Origin: Opisthorchis felineus | Taxonomy: Eukaryota > Platyhelminthes > Trematoda > Opisthorchiida > Opisthorchiidae | Assembly: GCA_004794785.1 (NCBI GenBank) | Contig: SJOL01001480.1 | Location: forward strand, 58,189 to 122,188 | Length of the DNA: 64,000 nucleotides | Direction of reading: 5' to 3' | Shown here: positions 43,256 through 54,846 of the stretch, piece after piece | Layout: each line of letters opens with the position of its first letter | Position numbering within the stretch: position 1 is the first letter of the stretch | The notes under the pieces: model-generated | Seen by the model: the letters and a program-made list of their open reading frames with translations, nothing else | What the model was told of the DNA's origin: nothing | Database searches by the model: none | Program-made: the position numbers and the translations under genes

Positions 43256-44760
43256 GGTGAAAGGTTGTTGGGAACGGCAACACGGTGACGCTTGAACGGA
43301 TATACTTCTGAGGCCAAATGGGGGCCACAAATTCGCAGCCCATGTCCCTGTCAAACGCCGACAGTCCGAATGGGGAGTACCAAGTGACCTAGTGAGTTAT
43401 TTTTCGAAGCGTTCTGATTGGTATCAGAGAGACATTATGGTCCTCGATGGCTTGGCTGGCAAGTTTCCCGCAGACCTATCCAAGGTATCTGGCCGATTTC
43501 CGCAGTCCTAGAAGTCGGTACTGGAATGAAACGGTCAGCATAAGCCTGTAGTAAGCGCTATCAGTTGCCCCTGATTCTAGTGTCCAATCCACGACGACCA
43601 ATAAACTGAACTTTAGCAGCGCTAAAACCACCAACCTGTGCGTTTATGTCAACAGCGATAACGTCCGGGTTTTCGGCCGGTCTTAAGAGAACACCTACAG
43701 CGTACTTAAGCTGTCTTTAGAGATTCGTGATTACTGTTCGTCTAGGCCGACGGACGTCTCTACCTCGCGACTCTTTCACAGACGTTGCGAATGGGCAAGC
43801 AAGCAAGCAAAAGGGCTCCCGCTCGACGTCTCAACATGATACCCACCGCGGTGTGTCAAGCTTCAGCGGTCTCTGAATCAATAGGGGCGTGCAGTTGGAA
43901 GCAGTAGAGTACTTGCCTCTCAGGTCAGTTCAATTTCTCAGCTATAAACCATGTACTAAGTTTCGTTAGTTACAGTCGCTACAAGTTCGGTCACCGAAAA
44001 ATGTGGGAACTAAGAGATATAACCAGGAATTGGGGGTGGTTTCACAAGCAGTTGGTTGACGCCGAACAACTATAGTTGTTTGATTGAGAGTTACGCACTT
44101 AAGCCGGCATCCCTGATGCACTGATTTCATGGCTGAGTTATATCTGTCAGTTTCGTACTTGCGTCTTGGATTCTTGTTTCTGGCAGACAAGTATCAATGC
44201 GGAGGAAATTCAATGCACATGTAGTTGCAGCTTGCTGTCCCGTTTTATCCGCCATCCGACATTGAGGGCAGCTAAGCAGATCGACTTTCGGAGGTGCTAC
44301 CAAAAAGGATTGGCAGATGTCGCTGACAATGGCAATGCAGAGAGAAAGTTGGCAGTCCTGTTGCTGGGACGTACAGAGTACTCTCAGTTGGGAGAACGAG
44401 TATGTGAAAGGGTGAGGATGGAGGCGTCAGCCCTGCTGTGTGCAGCAAGTAAGGCGACCCGGCTGACAGCACCACACAACTGTATGGAATGAGCATTCTT
44501 GCTTCTACATGGGCTTGGCTATTGCCATGGCACCCACACCTTGACAGGAAAGCAATTAGAACCCTCAAAGGAAGCGTTCCGTTTAAAAACCTGAACAAAG
44601 TATCAGGTGGATGCCGGCACAGTACCGTATTAATACAATTTTTCTAGGGAATAAGTCACCGTACATGTTCCAACTCTCAATATGGGGGCTCCAGGGAGAG
44701 GAACTAGGAAAAGCACTGTCATAGGCCAACTGCCATCAGTTTTCTGTTCTTGGAACAAAC
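43256..44760 (-). mobile_element. RTE-like LINE E, 5' half, degenerate
   Basis: Reverse LINE sequence of the endonuclease (on the minus strand VAVDINAQVGGF at about 43640-43660, GRRGLDTRIRGN) and the 5' UTR plus N terminus (44270-44700, AGSPYLLHTAG, PPSSPFHILV). No RT follows; its place is taken by the 5' end of LINE D, so D probably inserted into E. It is more diverged than D. Confidence 0.7.
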
Positions 44761-44856
44761 CCAGACTGCAGTTGTAGTACGAAACCAGTACATCTGTTTC
44801 ATCCTGTCACTGAGGTTTCGATATTCAGTATATCACAGACAATGTATGCAGTAACT

Positions 44857-45052
44857 TAATAAAATAACCGCTCAGCTGTAACACACTTTCGGTGCCCAGC
44901 TGCCATGCCACCCGAAGGAAGCACAAGGGCTGAGATACTACCAGGTTGCCCAAGCCTCGACAGGGGAAGTCTAGATGCAGAGGTCGGGTTTGAATCACGG
45001 ACCTTCAGGTCAGTAAGTTTGCGCCCTAACCACTGAACCATCTAGCCTCCGC
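44857..45052 (-). mobile_element. SINE1 copy, reverse
   Basis: Reverse SINE1 with tail side TTAATAAAATAACCGCTCAG, body GCCATGCCACCCGAAGGAAG and GTTGCCCAAGCCTCGACAGG, and head GGTTTGAATCACGGACCTTC. It has moderate divergence, with one change in each promoter box. Confidence 0.8.
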
Positions 45053-45479
45053 GTAGTAAATTCTGCCTTCGGTACTCTCAACTGAGCCATGGGTTCCCAC
45101 AAGAATGGGTATTCCGTGCCCTCCGCTGAAGAATAGATTCACATATCATAAATGGTATCGAAGATAACCAGCCAGAATACCGAACAACTAGATCGGGTCG
45201 GGGAACACTAGAGCGAAGAGGAACTTGTCGTTTCCTAAATGCAAACAGAATAGCCATCAATATATTTTCGGTTATATGCTGAAATTGTACTTTTCTCGTT
45301 CGTCACGCGCAACAGACCAATATGGTCAAGCCCAGCAGCGCTTCCTGCACCAGAACCGAATCAGTGACTTTGCAGTGAGTTCAAGAAATTCTAAAAAAAT
45401 GGAGGGTTTTTGAAGGAGGGTGTTCTGAATCTGAAAAAGTTTAATATTTTCTGGCTCAACAGTCGGAGGTTTGCCCCTA
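45053..45479. other. No recognisable feature
   Basis: No gene or repeat recognised. Confidence 0.4.
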
Positions 45480-45660
45480 GGCGAGCCGTCCAAACAGTGT
45501 CGAGCGAACGGACGTGCGCGAGCCGACTACGGACCACACGAAGCCATGCTCTGATTGGCCATACTGGTAGCCAATCAAGATCAGGTAAGTTAAGCCTGGC
45601 CCCCTAGCGCCATTAAGGCTGTTCTAGTTCAACTTTGTGGAAGTGGACCTTAATAGAAGT
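45480..45660 (+). mobile_element. Degenerate solo LTR relic
   Basis: The plus strand resembles the element strand of LTR element 1: GGACCACACGAAGCCATG, CTCTGATTGGCCATAC, TAGCCAATCAAGATC and a following GGCCCCC (compare GGCATGCCCTGATTGGTCAG and CCAGCCAATCTGC in the 5' LTR). No internal region is attached. Confidence 0.45.
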
Positions 45661-46019
45661 TGCAAAACCGTTAACAAGAAAATACTGGCAACCTGTGCGT
45701 GGAAGAATGCTGCATGGCACACAGTAAGCAGTGCTGGAAAGAGGAATTCCGTTGTTTCAAAGCAGTTCAACGTGCGAACTCCAGTTTAGGCCTCATAAGC
45801 ATAAGAGGAGCACAGCAGAGAACTATTTCCAACCGATCGACGGGAGGCGAGGGCTCAGTGCTCAATGGGGCCCGATGCTTTCAACAACAACTGACCACAT
45901 TCTGGGGTAACTGTTCACTGAATGCTACACAGGACGGTGGCTTTTGCTCAAACTTAATAGATCAGTTTTGTTGCTGTCACTCGGGCGCTGCCGTTCACCT
46001 GAATGGACCAGAAGCAAAA

Positions 46020-47460
46020 AAGGATGAAGTACACACCCTTTAGTTCCCAGTGCCTGGCAGCAAACTTCCCAGCGCCAGGCTACGCATGGGGCAGCATCCA
46101 AAAGTGATCTGAACTAAGTTCTAGATGCAGGGTGAAAGACCACCGGGTGGGGGCTACTCCACACCTCAACTACCAGCAATGGGAAAACTGTTTTTCAATG
46201 AAATCGCCCGCTCTGAACTTGAAAAACAATCACCACGTCCCCACCGTCTGGTTGGGTCAAAGGTGAAAACCCCTCGGTCAAAACCTTTTTAAACAAGGCG
46301 TAAGTAAGCAACAGGTGTCTTTGGTGGCGATGGCAGCCTGGGGAAAATATTTAGAGAACCCTCATAATCAACGGATTTGGGGCCTACCGCCATCTTCTTG
46401 GAAGCCCTTTCAACGCGCTGAATGCGGGTTACGTCCTTTTTAAGTATTGGGTGTACAAGTCGAATTGGCGTACTCAAGAGGCGCTACTACGTGATCCCAA
46501 AATCGTTTTCGGAAGCAACAGAGGTGAACGTGCGCTGAATCCACCGGAGAAGTATAAATGCGTTTAAGCTTACTATTTCCTTTGGAGTGAAAAGGACAAT
46601 GTTGGAAATAACAGTATCCCCGAAACAATTACTTTTCGGGTGATCGACGCTTTCACTTTCTGAAAATTGAAGTTTTAGATTCCGCGTCTTTTCCGCCATG
46701 TTGCACATATTTCCGAAATGACCGCGCTTATTGGTCAGTGCTTATTGGTCAATGCCTGTTTTGCGCTTCGCCTTTTGATTGTGGCAGTAAAAGCTCTCCC
46801 ACGAATACCCGTTCGGATACATAGCAGACAAAGTTGGTGATAATTGAGCAGACCCATTTTACAGCCTAGCCTCGTCATGTTTTCTGGTTCATTCCCACCA
46901 TGAGCGACGAAGTTGTTCGCTGAGTCTCCTCCGAACGACACAGAAGAGGAACGTCACTCAGAGAAAGGTGCCGTTTTGGTGGCCAGTGCTTTGCGGCGTG
47001 GATATTTATAAGGATGGCACTGGAGTTGAAATATCAAGATTTCAAGTCGCCTGCATAATGTAGATTGGCTTGAAAGCGCAACCGAAACGTCTTAGACGCA
47101 GGCCAGGAAGAAAACTAGACCTTAGATGGAGCCTGGATGAACCTCAACGAATTTTGTAGATAAAGAAGTGTAGTCTGATCCGCCTTCCACTCAGAAGGCT
47201 GTAGGAGGATTGTGTGGAATTCGATCAGATGCTTTTGAAGAGTCGAAAAGTATGGCGTCCGATACCAGTCCTTTGTCTTCCGTCCGCTAGCCATAAGTAG
47301 AAGCACGCTCATTAGGTTCGAACGGTTTACAAGGCATCCGCACTGCACCGAGAATATCAGGTAGTTGGCAGTGAGGGTAATTAACATAGTCTCCTTCAGA
47401 ATGCTTTCCATCGCCTTGCTTGTGAGGCCCTTAAGACTGCAGCTGCAAAACAGCAAGCGG
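46020..47460 (-). mobile_element. CR1/jockey-like LINE, RT to 3' end
   Basis: A reverse non-LTR element of a second LINE type. Recognisable RT pieces are LTSKAMESILKETMLITLTA and NYLIFSVQCGCLVNRSNL (47350-47456), then FSTLQKHLIEFHTILLQP. After a deletion the C-terminal part LEYANST and KKDVTRIQRVERASKKMAVG follows, then PKSVDYEGSLNIFPRL. The 3' stretch TTTTTCAAGTTCAGAGCGGG (minus) parallels the copy at 60425-60445, and both copies end near an ACTTAAAG-like and ACACCCTTTTT segment. It is strongly decayed. Confidence 0.7.
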
Positions 47461-47613
47461 TCTGCTTCCTACCAAGCAGAAGGATAGTTGCCCACGTCGA
47501 TCCACAGATGAAAAACCAGGTAGAAATTTTGAGGACAAACACCACATAAGCATCGTGAGTTTCCTTGCAAATGTTCTTGTATGTCCCCTCCCATGAAGCC
47601 GGTCCCAGTTAAT

Positions 47614-47670
47614 CGAGTTTCGCTTTTATTTTAGCTCATCAGCAGCGCATATGCTTGGTTATGCGACGGG
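47614..47670 (-). mobile_element. SINE3 fragment
   Basis: The plus-strand words CGAGTTTCGCTTTTATTTTA and GCTCATCAGCAGCGCATAT match the tail side of the SINE3 copies at 14603 and 18177. The rest is missing. Confidence 0.45.
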
Positions 47671-47689
47671 TGCCTTATAGACTGTAATA

Positions 47690-47835
47690 ATTATTATTAT
47701 CATGTTTATTCCCAACTGGTGGGTGGCAGGCCATCCGGCATGACCATAATGTTACAGTCAGAATGAAAGAATGACTGGCGGGGTCTGTGGGTACAGGGGA
47801 TTGCCCAAAAAAGGGACAGTGTCACAAAAAGTGGG
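47690..47835 (-). mobile_element. Unclassified LINE-like repeat, short 3' end copy
   Basis: The plus strand reads ATTATTATCATGTTTATTCC, CAACTGGTGGGTGGCAGGCC, TGACCATAATGTTACAGTCA. The reverse strand therefore ends in GGAATAAAC followed by an ATT-rich tail, which looks like a polyadenylation signal and 3' end. The same end occurs at 47836, 54764-54846 (plus) and 63815. This copy is about 145 bases and abuts a longer one. Confidence 0.6.
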
Positions 47836-50800
47836 CATGAATAATAAAAATAATTATAATGGTAGGTTCATTTCCCAACTCGTAGGGAGTATGCCGACTG
47901 AGGCATGATCGGGTCGTTACAATCTGAACGCGGCAGGTAACGCCACAACGGGCATCCCAATTACGTGAAGAGTCACCGCAGTTGTGGAGACCGAAAAAAA
48001 CCAGGACAATAGGCATGAGGCACGACAAGTTCAAAGGTGAAGCCTGCTGACCTGAACTAAAACTGAAAGCTGTTGCTGGCCATGAGTGACCTTGGGCGGT
48101 CGAGTGAATGGCTAGGGTCACAAAATGCAAAATGGTGATTGAAAAATTCGATCTGGAGACAAATGGCAAGTTTTGTCTCGAAAATATAGCCTAAATTGAA
48201 ACTGAGTAGACTTACTGGTGTCACTGTTGTACGGAGGTCAGTTGTAAACGGTAGTTTTGATGGGGAGATAGTGCCAATGCATAGGGCCAATCGAACACCG
48301 TAAATGAAATTGAACTTGTGGAAGAGGCAAACCGAAATTGCGGCAGGAAACTAGGTTGGTTAAACCAGTGGTTTAGAACGAGGCGGTTGGGGCCAGGTAA
48401 AAATCTGTTGGTAGTTGCGGTTACAGGCTTGAGCGGGCGAGAGGTTATGGTCGAGATCCTGGAAAAAACAGTTGCTGGAGTGCCATCGGACTGGGTATGA
48501 CAGTGCCATGCAAACACTGCACTGACATACTTCGGTTTTTGGACAGCCCCGTAACGGTCGTCAAGGTTGCCACAATCGGACAGGGGATACGCATCTCCGT
48601 GGCAGCTGGATCTGGGTTAGGCGAGGAGAATCACGGGAAATTTCCAATCGGTGGGAGGACCATATGAGAGTGGATCGCGGGGCGTGTGCGCAACTACAGC
48701 CGAAGTCTGAAGCTTGGGAAGAGGGGAAATGGGGAAGGAATAGGGTGAGAGCGATGGCGTCTGGTGAGTGCCAAGAGGCATCAGATAAAACGGTTCCCGC
48801 AGAAAAAATCTAAAAGGATATGACAGCAAGCTAAATGAACCCGGGAAGAGGTTAATTTTGTTGGCTGACCAAGAAGCCAAGCACTAGCTGGGCCAGAGCA
48901 GGTGCCTAACTTTGGGAAGTTAAGGACTTAGCCGCCGACGCAGAGAAGCTAGCCGTTGGACCGGTTGGAACAGATGATTACCTGGTGGTAGTTTTTAGCT
49001 CAGCAAAAAATCCAAGCATAGGGTCTTTGTTGTGCAAAGGGGACGTTAATGTAAACAGGGGCAGCAGACAAATAATAAGAGTTTGGGCAACGGCTTCCGA
49101 GATAATGGATAAGAACCGTAGTTTAACTGGAATCTACTACGTCAACTTAACAGGAAGGTAAGAGTGTGAGTCGCCAGTCACCGAGTAACTGCTATCAGCT
49201 CCAAGAAACGAATGGTGCACGGCAAAAGCTGCCATTAGGCGCTAGCTGTGGCTGATGGTATTCAGGAAATAAGGAGGAATTTAAGTTTTATGCGTGTATG
49301 ATTGCTTCAAAGAACAAGAGGAGAGAACGAGTGTGTTATGTCTAGATGATCAAGTGGACCTGGGGTGGTGCAACCCAACTAAGACGAAGGTAGCAACTTC
49401 TTGCACGTCGATGTTAACTATGAGCCTCGCACAGTATCTTCAGGCCACCACTTGCATATATTTTTAAAAACAAACAAAAGGACTGCTGTCATTCGTTTGC
49501 ATTCCTTGGTGTTGCCAGACAAGTGACAACCGGGACAAGTCGACTCCTGCCGCAGACAAACAACAACGGTGCTCTCTTATGGTTTTCCTGAATTATAGGA
49601 CGAGCTCATAACCACCGGCGATGTGCGATGCACCCGTGTTACTGGAGGGATGGCGAGCGTACGAATGCACCGTGGTGTAACGTAACAGGACGACTCCCCC
49701 TGCAGGGCGTACCCGTCCACAACACGAGGTTTTCATCCCTCGTGCATGCTACCAGATCTGCAGGGGGACAAACTACCAAGCAGTCATAATTGCGGTTTGT
49801 GCATTAATAAATAACTCCAGTTGCCACATATTTTATCGGTCGAATGGAAAACAGGCTAATAAAGCAGCTCAGTCATTTCGAACAAGCAAACAGCCTTTGG
49901 AAGAGGCAAGCCGCTGAGGCAAATGAGACGACAGCTATCTTTAGGGCCATGGGAGTAGAATGGAGATGTTCAGAGCCTGCGTAAGTTGGCTAAACGACGA
50001 CGAACCATGTCAGGGGCGCACTGCAGTGTTATGTGTATGTGTGAATGAGTGAACTGTAAATCCAAACAAGTATTTCATCCATTGCGCATCTTCAGACCCA
50101 CTATTTGATGTGCGTGCACTGTGCGTGGCCAGAGGATGCGGAATTATTCTGAACGGTGAGGAAATAAGGCTTCGGTATGGCTAAGGTTAGTTAAATCCAG
50201 TCAAAGCAAAGAACAGAACATTAAATATAGCTGACATAGTTATTCTGGAATGAGACCAGGTTTGAAAGTACTAGGAAAAAGTTGGCCGGACGCAGAAGCT
50301 TAAGGCCTGAGGTAAGGAAATACAACGAGTTCAGTGGAGACGGGCATGAAAACAATTACGATGGCAGGCGCTAGAAGCTCTCTGCAACACAACTACGCTT
50401 CAGAGAGCAGGTGCAAATGTAGTCCCAGGAGTAAACGTCTGCTTAAGAGCTGGCTAGGACGGAGATTAAAGGACAAGAACACTTGGGAGGGTAGTTGTCT
50501 CACTTGTGGATTAACGCTAGGGGGTTCGAGCTGGTGAATGTACATGCGTGGACCAAGTAACAGGACAGTTGCGGTGAGAGCGCAAATTAGAAGGGCTTAG
50601 GGCCTGTTTCAAAGAAAGTGTTTTGTGTGAGCTGTGGCGCGAAAAGAGAGGTAAGAATAGAGAATCCTTCGAAAGCCTACATGAAGTGATATAGTACGGA
50701 TATGGGAGGGGAGCTTGTTCCATAATTTGGAATAAGGCAATCGAAAAGGGTTTTGTCAAAAGACAGTTTGACAGCTCGACAATGGGAGCAAAAATCCAGA

Positions 50801-52100
50801 GTTGCGCATATTGTAGGGAGGGCAGGAAGAAAATTCAGGATGCAGTCGGCTATGTAGGCCCGTCGGTAGACTAGCCGATGCAGATTGCCTAGGTTTAGCC
50901 TAATGCGCCCCAGCCTTAAAGGATCCAGCCCATTGACAAACAGCGAAGACGATACGGCAGCGTGGATGACGCCGGAAACAAGGACTTAGTGAACCAGCGC
51001 TGCACATTTCCGCAGCACTCTAGCATGCCTGCGAATACTGTTAGGCGAATTCCGGGCTGGATTCAAGAATGGGTCTTAGAAACTGCTTAAAGATGGTAAT
51101 CTAACATGATTTATTGTGGAAGGATCGGCGAATGAAGGCGCAGAGCTTGCGGGCGTTGGCCTATACGTACCATGCATGTTGGGAAAAACTAAACGTACAG
51201 GAATACCTAAGACCTAGATCTCTCACTTCGGGGGGAGTAGGAATCCAGAGTCCATTAAGAATAAGCATCCCAGGAGAAATCTGGAATAGATGTGAGAGGG
51301 CTTGGCATTTTGGTAGCGTTGTAGAGCATTTATATCTTGGCCCAATTTTTGATTCTCCACAAGTTTAGTGTGTTTGAACCAGGAAGTGTAGTGAGATTCT
51401 CAATGGAAGGTAGCTAATAGGAAATAAATGTGGAAGTGGAATTGGAATATGCAGTGATCCCCTTAGCCTTTTTTTGATTTGCTGAAATTCCCCCCCGTAG
51501 ATCATGCGAAATACTCGAACGTCGCGTCGCTTGCGGAGGGCAGCCACACCCGCTCAAAAGAATAGTGACTTTAACGGTGCGGGTTTGGACAGTTCCATCA
51601 AGCTGGTGACAAAAGCAATTTGCGTCGGAGCTAGGCTTATCTGGGACCCATTGACGGATCACTGGAAGCTTTCGCCAGTGTCCCTGTTCTTTTTGCGTAA
51701 AGCAGACGAAGGGTGCTCGCGATCACCCGGACACTTCAGTGTCACTAAATAGACACAAGACTATTTAACGGGTTCGAGGTGACCACCGCCCCACTGTGAT
51801 GTATCCGTACTCCGACCATTGGCCTGAGTTAGAAACAATCAGGAAATACCAGATGATCCACGTAAAAGCACAGTAGAAGGATTAATTATTTTTAAGCCTG
51901 ACAACGCACGCATCCATGCAAACCATGCTGACGGATCCCGCACAAAATGTCACCTTGGGTCACCACAATCCAAAACCGCTCATCCTGAAAAACGTTTAAC
52001 CGTCCGTCTCGTAAAGGAAATAACTTCAACATCACTCAAGGTCGCTCAGCTAATACCGTGACTAAGTTAAACTTCGACCTGGGTTGGAGTAAGCCAGGAA
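47836..52100 (-). mobile_element. Degenerate non-LTR element, long reverse copy
   Basis: The left end repeats the 3' end described at 47690. The stretch to about 48950 is homologous, in reverse, to 53900-54846 (for example GCATGGCACTGTCATACCC near 48505 and GTGGCACTGCCATACCCGG near 54072). On the minus strand 50560-51560 can be read, across frame breaks, as an RT C-terminal region: FKQFLRPILE, VQRWFTKSLF, TLPYRLRCLSMGWIL, then LRLGRIRLNLGNLHRLVYRR and AYIADCILNFLPALP. That pattern is typical of CR1-like LINEs. The upper boundary is uncertain and no intact frame remains. Confidence 0.42.
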
Positions 52101-53899
52101 AATTTTCAAGATGGAGCAACCAAACCAGATGCCGGAATTGGTGTCGCCAGACAAGTTGACAAGTCCACCGACCCGGCCTGCCAGGTTCAATAGGAAACAA
52201 GCAACCGCAGACCATTATAACGGGAATGACACCCAATCGTGTTTGAACTCCCGGCTACTTCACAAGGCCGGTCTAACAGCGCCGTTGAAAAACTCTTACT
52301 CTCCCCAAGGGATGTTTTTTACTGGCAAAAGAACAGGATGCATGGTTATGTGTGGGAGCTGCAGTTTGCCTTGATCGTCTGTAAAAAAGACAAAAAAGGA
52401 GCATTCACCATTCTTAACTACCTTCCAGACCACCATACAGAAGGCGTTAGTCGCGTCCAGGTGCACGCGTGGGACCTAAGCTCAGCGAGCGCGTGTTCCA
52501 GCAAAAGGTTTGTCCGTCGATTGGCACTAATCGTGAACGAGCCAATGAAGAATCCTACTTTTCATCAAGGATTTTTGGGGGAATGCGCGAAGTCTAATAG
52601 TCCTCCCAGTATTGCTGTTACTCGCGCTCCGTCTGTGCACACGGAGTGACCAGCATGCTTGCTTATTTGGCTACGTTCACGGACATCAGAAGAAAAATGA
52701 GAATGCGGGTAGTTTGTAGTATTGTGTATCCCAGTGATTACTACAGCAGCAGAATCGGCAACTGAAATAATCGAGCCAGGGATTGTGCAAAATACCGTAC
52801 TTCATGCCAAAGCGACCGAGCAAGACGTGGTGAAATCTTTCTTAGCTCCGGGAGGCACAGAGGAGGGTAAGGTAGAAGAGAACCCTACCAAATTGGCCAG
52901 GGGGACGCCGATGTGATCTCTTGAGCACCAAGGTCACAGCCGTCTCCTGTAAACCGAACCAGAACGATCTTCCACCGGAGGTTATCGCTTTGACCGCAGG
53001 GACCACAACAGCTCTCTACTCGAATGGGCCAGTGACAGCCTCATGACTGTGCATGTACCAGCAGGTGCCGGAAGCATCATGGCCGGCAGCACAGTCCGCG
53101 CAGATAGTTGGTCTGGTGCTATTGCCATGGAAGTCAGTCGTGTTTTCAGCACGTACTACCTCTGAGCAACAGCTGTCATGAGCTTCCGCATTGGACGTGG
53201 GACTCTGTCTATGCAACCACCGACAAGTATGTGGGGCGTCCGGAAAGTTTCCCTTTTCCGGGAAGGGAAAGCTGCAAATCTTGTTGTTTTGGGGTCAGAA
53301 GCAACGGACGTTAATGTAGTGCTGAAACATGTATGTAAACTATCCAGGTCCTGACCAGCGCCCTGTATTCCACTCGAAACCACGTTCTAACTTCAAGGGG
53401 TATACTTGGCTCAGTGCACAAAGTTTGAAGACTATACGACGGGGAATTTGGCCATGAAGGCTTGATGAGTCTGCTGCCATGCAGCGACATCCAGATGAAC
53501 TAGTCCATTATATAGGAAGTCCTTATGTCCTTATGTGATTGCTCTCCCAACTCTCCGCGTACTCATGCTGGTTTGTTCTATGCCTTTTGAACCATAATTG
53601 AACTTAACTGACAAGCTTAGCCAGTCCTTGATTGCTGGGTTACTTAGCACAAGTCTACCTATATTTCGTCTCATTTAGTCACCTGTTGTCACCACCCTGT
53701 TTGTAATAAACTTCAAGTTACTTTTCTAATAATGGGCTCCACGCTATCTGGTACCTTCTCAAATTCACCAGACTTAAGGATCTCATTCCATTTCTTCCTA
53801 TTCCCTCACATCGATCTTCGGCAGTACCAGCTTCGAACGCCCTGCATGGTTTTGTCCACTCCACCCGGTCTATACTTTACATCTGAATAGATACCCAAC
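52101..53899. other. No recognisable feature
   Basis: Short frames such as 52239-52649 (plus, 136 codons) were examined. They show no conserved motif, no splice context and no repeat partner in the window. Confidence 0.4.
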
Positions 53900-54846
53900 T
53901 GAACTGACAGTACCTATTTTCCTACGTAGGTTTTGTTCTACCTTCGTGGATCCCCTTGGCCAACCCAAAATCCTGCTGCCTACATACTTGCACATCGCCA
54001 GTCTGAACATCTCAATTATGACATCTGCCACGGGACGGCCTGGAAACCGAGGTAGGCCATTACATTGAGCGCGTGGCACTGCCATACCCGGCTTACTGGC
54101 ACACCCGCAATTACTCCCTCTCTACTCTTGTCTATGCCCTCTCCTCCGCTAGTTCCTTCACCCTTAACCACGAAAATACTCTTTACTTGGCCCCAGCCGA
54201 CTTTGGGACAAATTCGGTTTATTCTGCCGAACGTTCCTTTTGAATCTGACTGTCTTACTGGATTTCCAGTTTGTGCTCTCCACAGAATCATTCATTATCT
54301 TCGCAGCTGACGTTCCGTCCTGTGCGTTTGCACAAACTCACTCCCCCTGGAACCTCTACGTCCGACTCTGAATCTTCAGCTGCCATTTATCCGCCATAAA
54401 TCCAACTGTCCAAGGCCACGGAGCCTCAGCAATGGTTTCCGGTTTTAGTTCAAATTGACCGGCCAGATCACTGTAAAACTGCTGCCTCACCAGATCCGTT
54501 TTACTGGTTCCACATTCTCCGCAGTTTGCAGTTTTTTGTACCGCGCACCAGGTAGAACGCCTTAGTTTTGGCTTCCCCGTTGTGGCGTTGCCTGCCACCT
54601 TCAAATTGTAACGTTCTGATCTTGTTCCAATCCATCTTCAATGTCCACTGCGTTTAGATTGTGCCAGTTTTGGCATGACCACATTTGTGTTGGATAGCGC
54701 CTACTATATGTGTGACTGCCCTGTTTCCGTGCAACCCTGAGTACCCACAAATCCCATCGATCTCGCTTCTGTTCTGACTGTACCATTATGATCATGTCCG
54801 ATGGTGTGCCATTCACCAGCTGTGAATGAAAATTTTGATTATTATT
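53900..54846 (+). mobile_element. Unclassified LINE-like repeat, plus copy, 3' part
   Basis: Plus-oriented copy of the repeat at 47836. Shared segments in order are GGCACTGCCATACCC (54072), TGGCCCCAGCCGAC (54190), the CACGGAGCCTCAGC to GGTTTTAGTTCAAATTGACC stretch (54417-54460), and the end TCATGTCCGATGGTGTGCC, ACCAGCTGTGAATGAAAATT, followed by ATTATTATTAG. The AATAAA of other copies reads AATGAA here. No coding capacity was recognised. Confidence 0.5.

Noticed and set aside
46700..46960. Possible exon on the minus strand between LINE pieces (68-73 codon frames)
   Set aside because: It lies inside the decayed CR1/jockey-like LINE and has no independent support.
52239..52649. 136-codon open frame on the plus strand
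   Set aside because: No conserved motif or exon structure; overlapping frames show no coding preference that could be judged.
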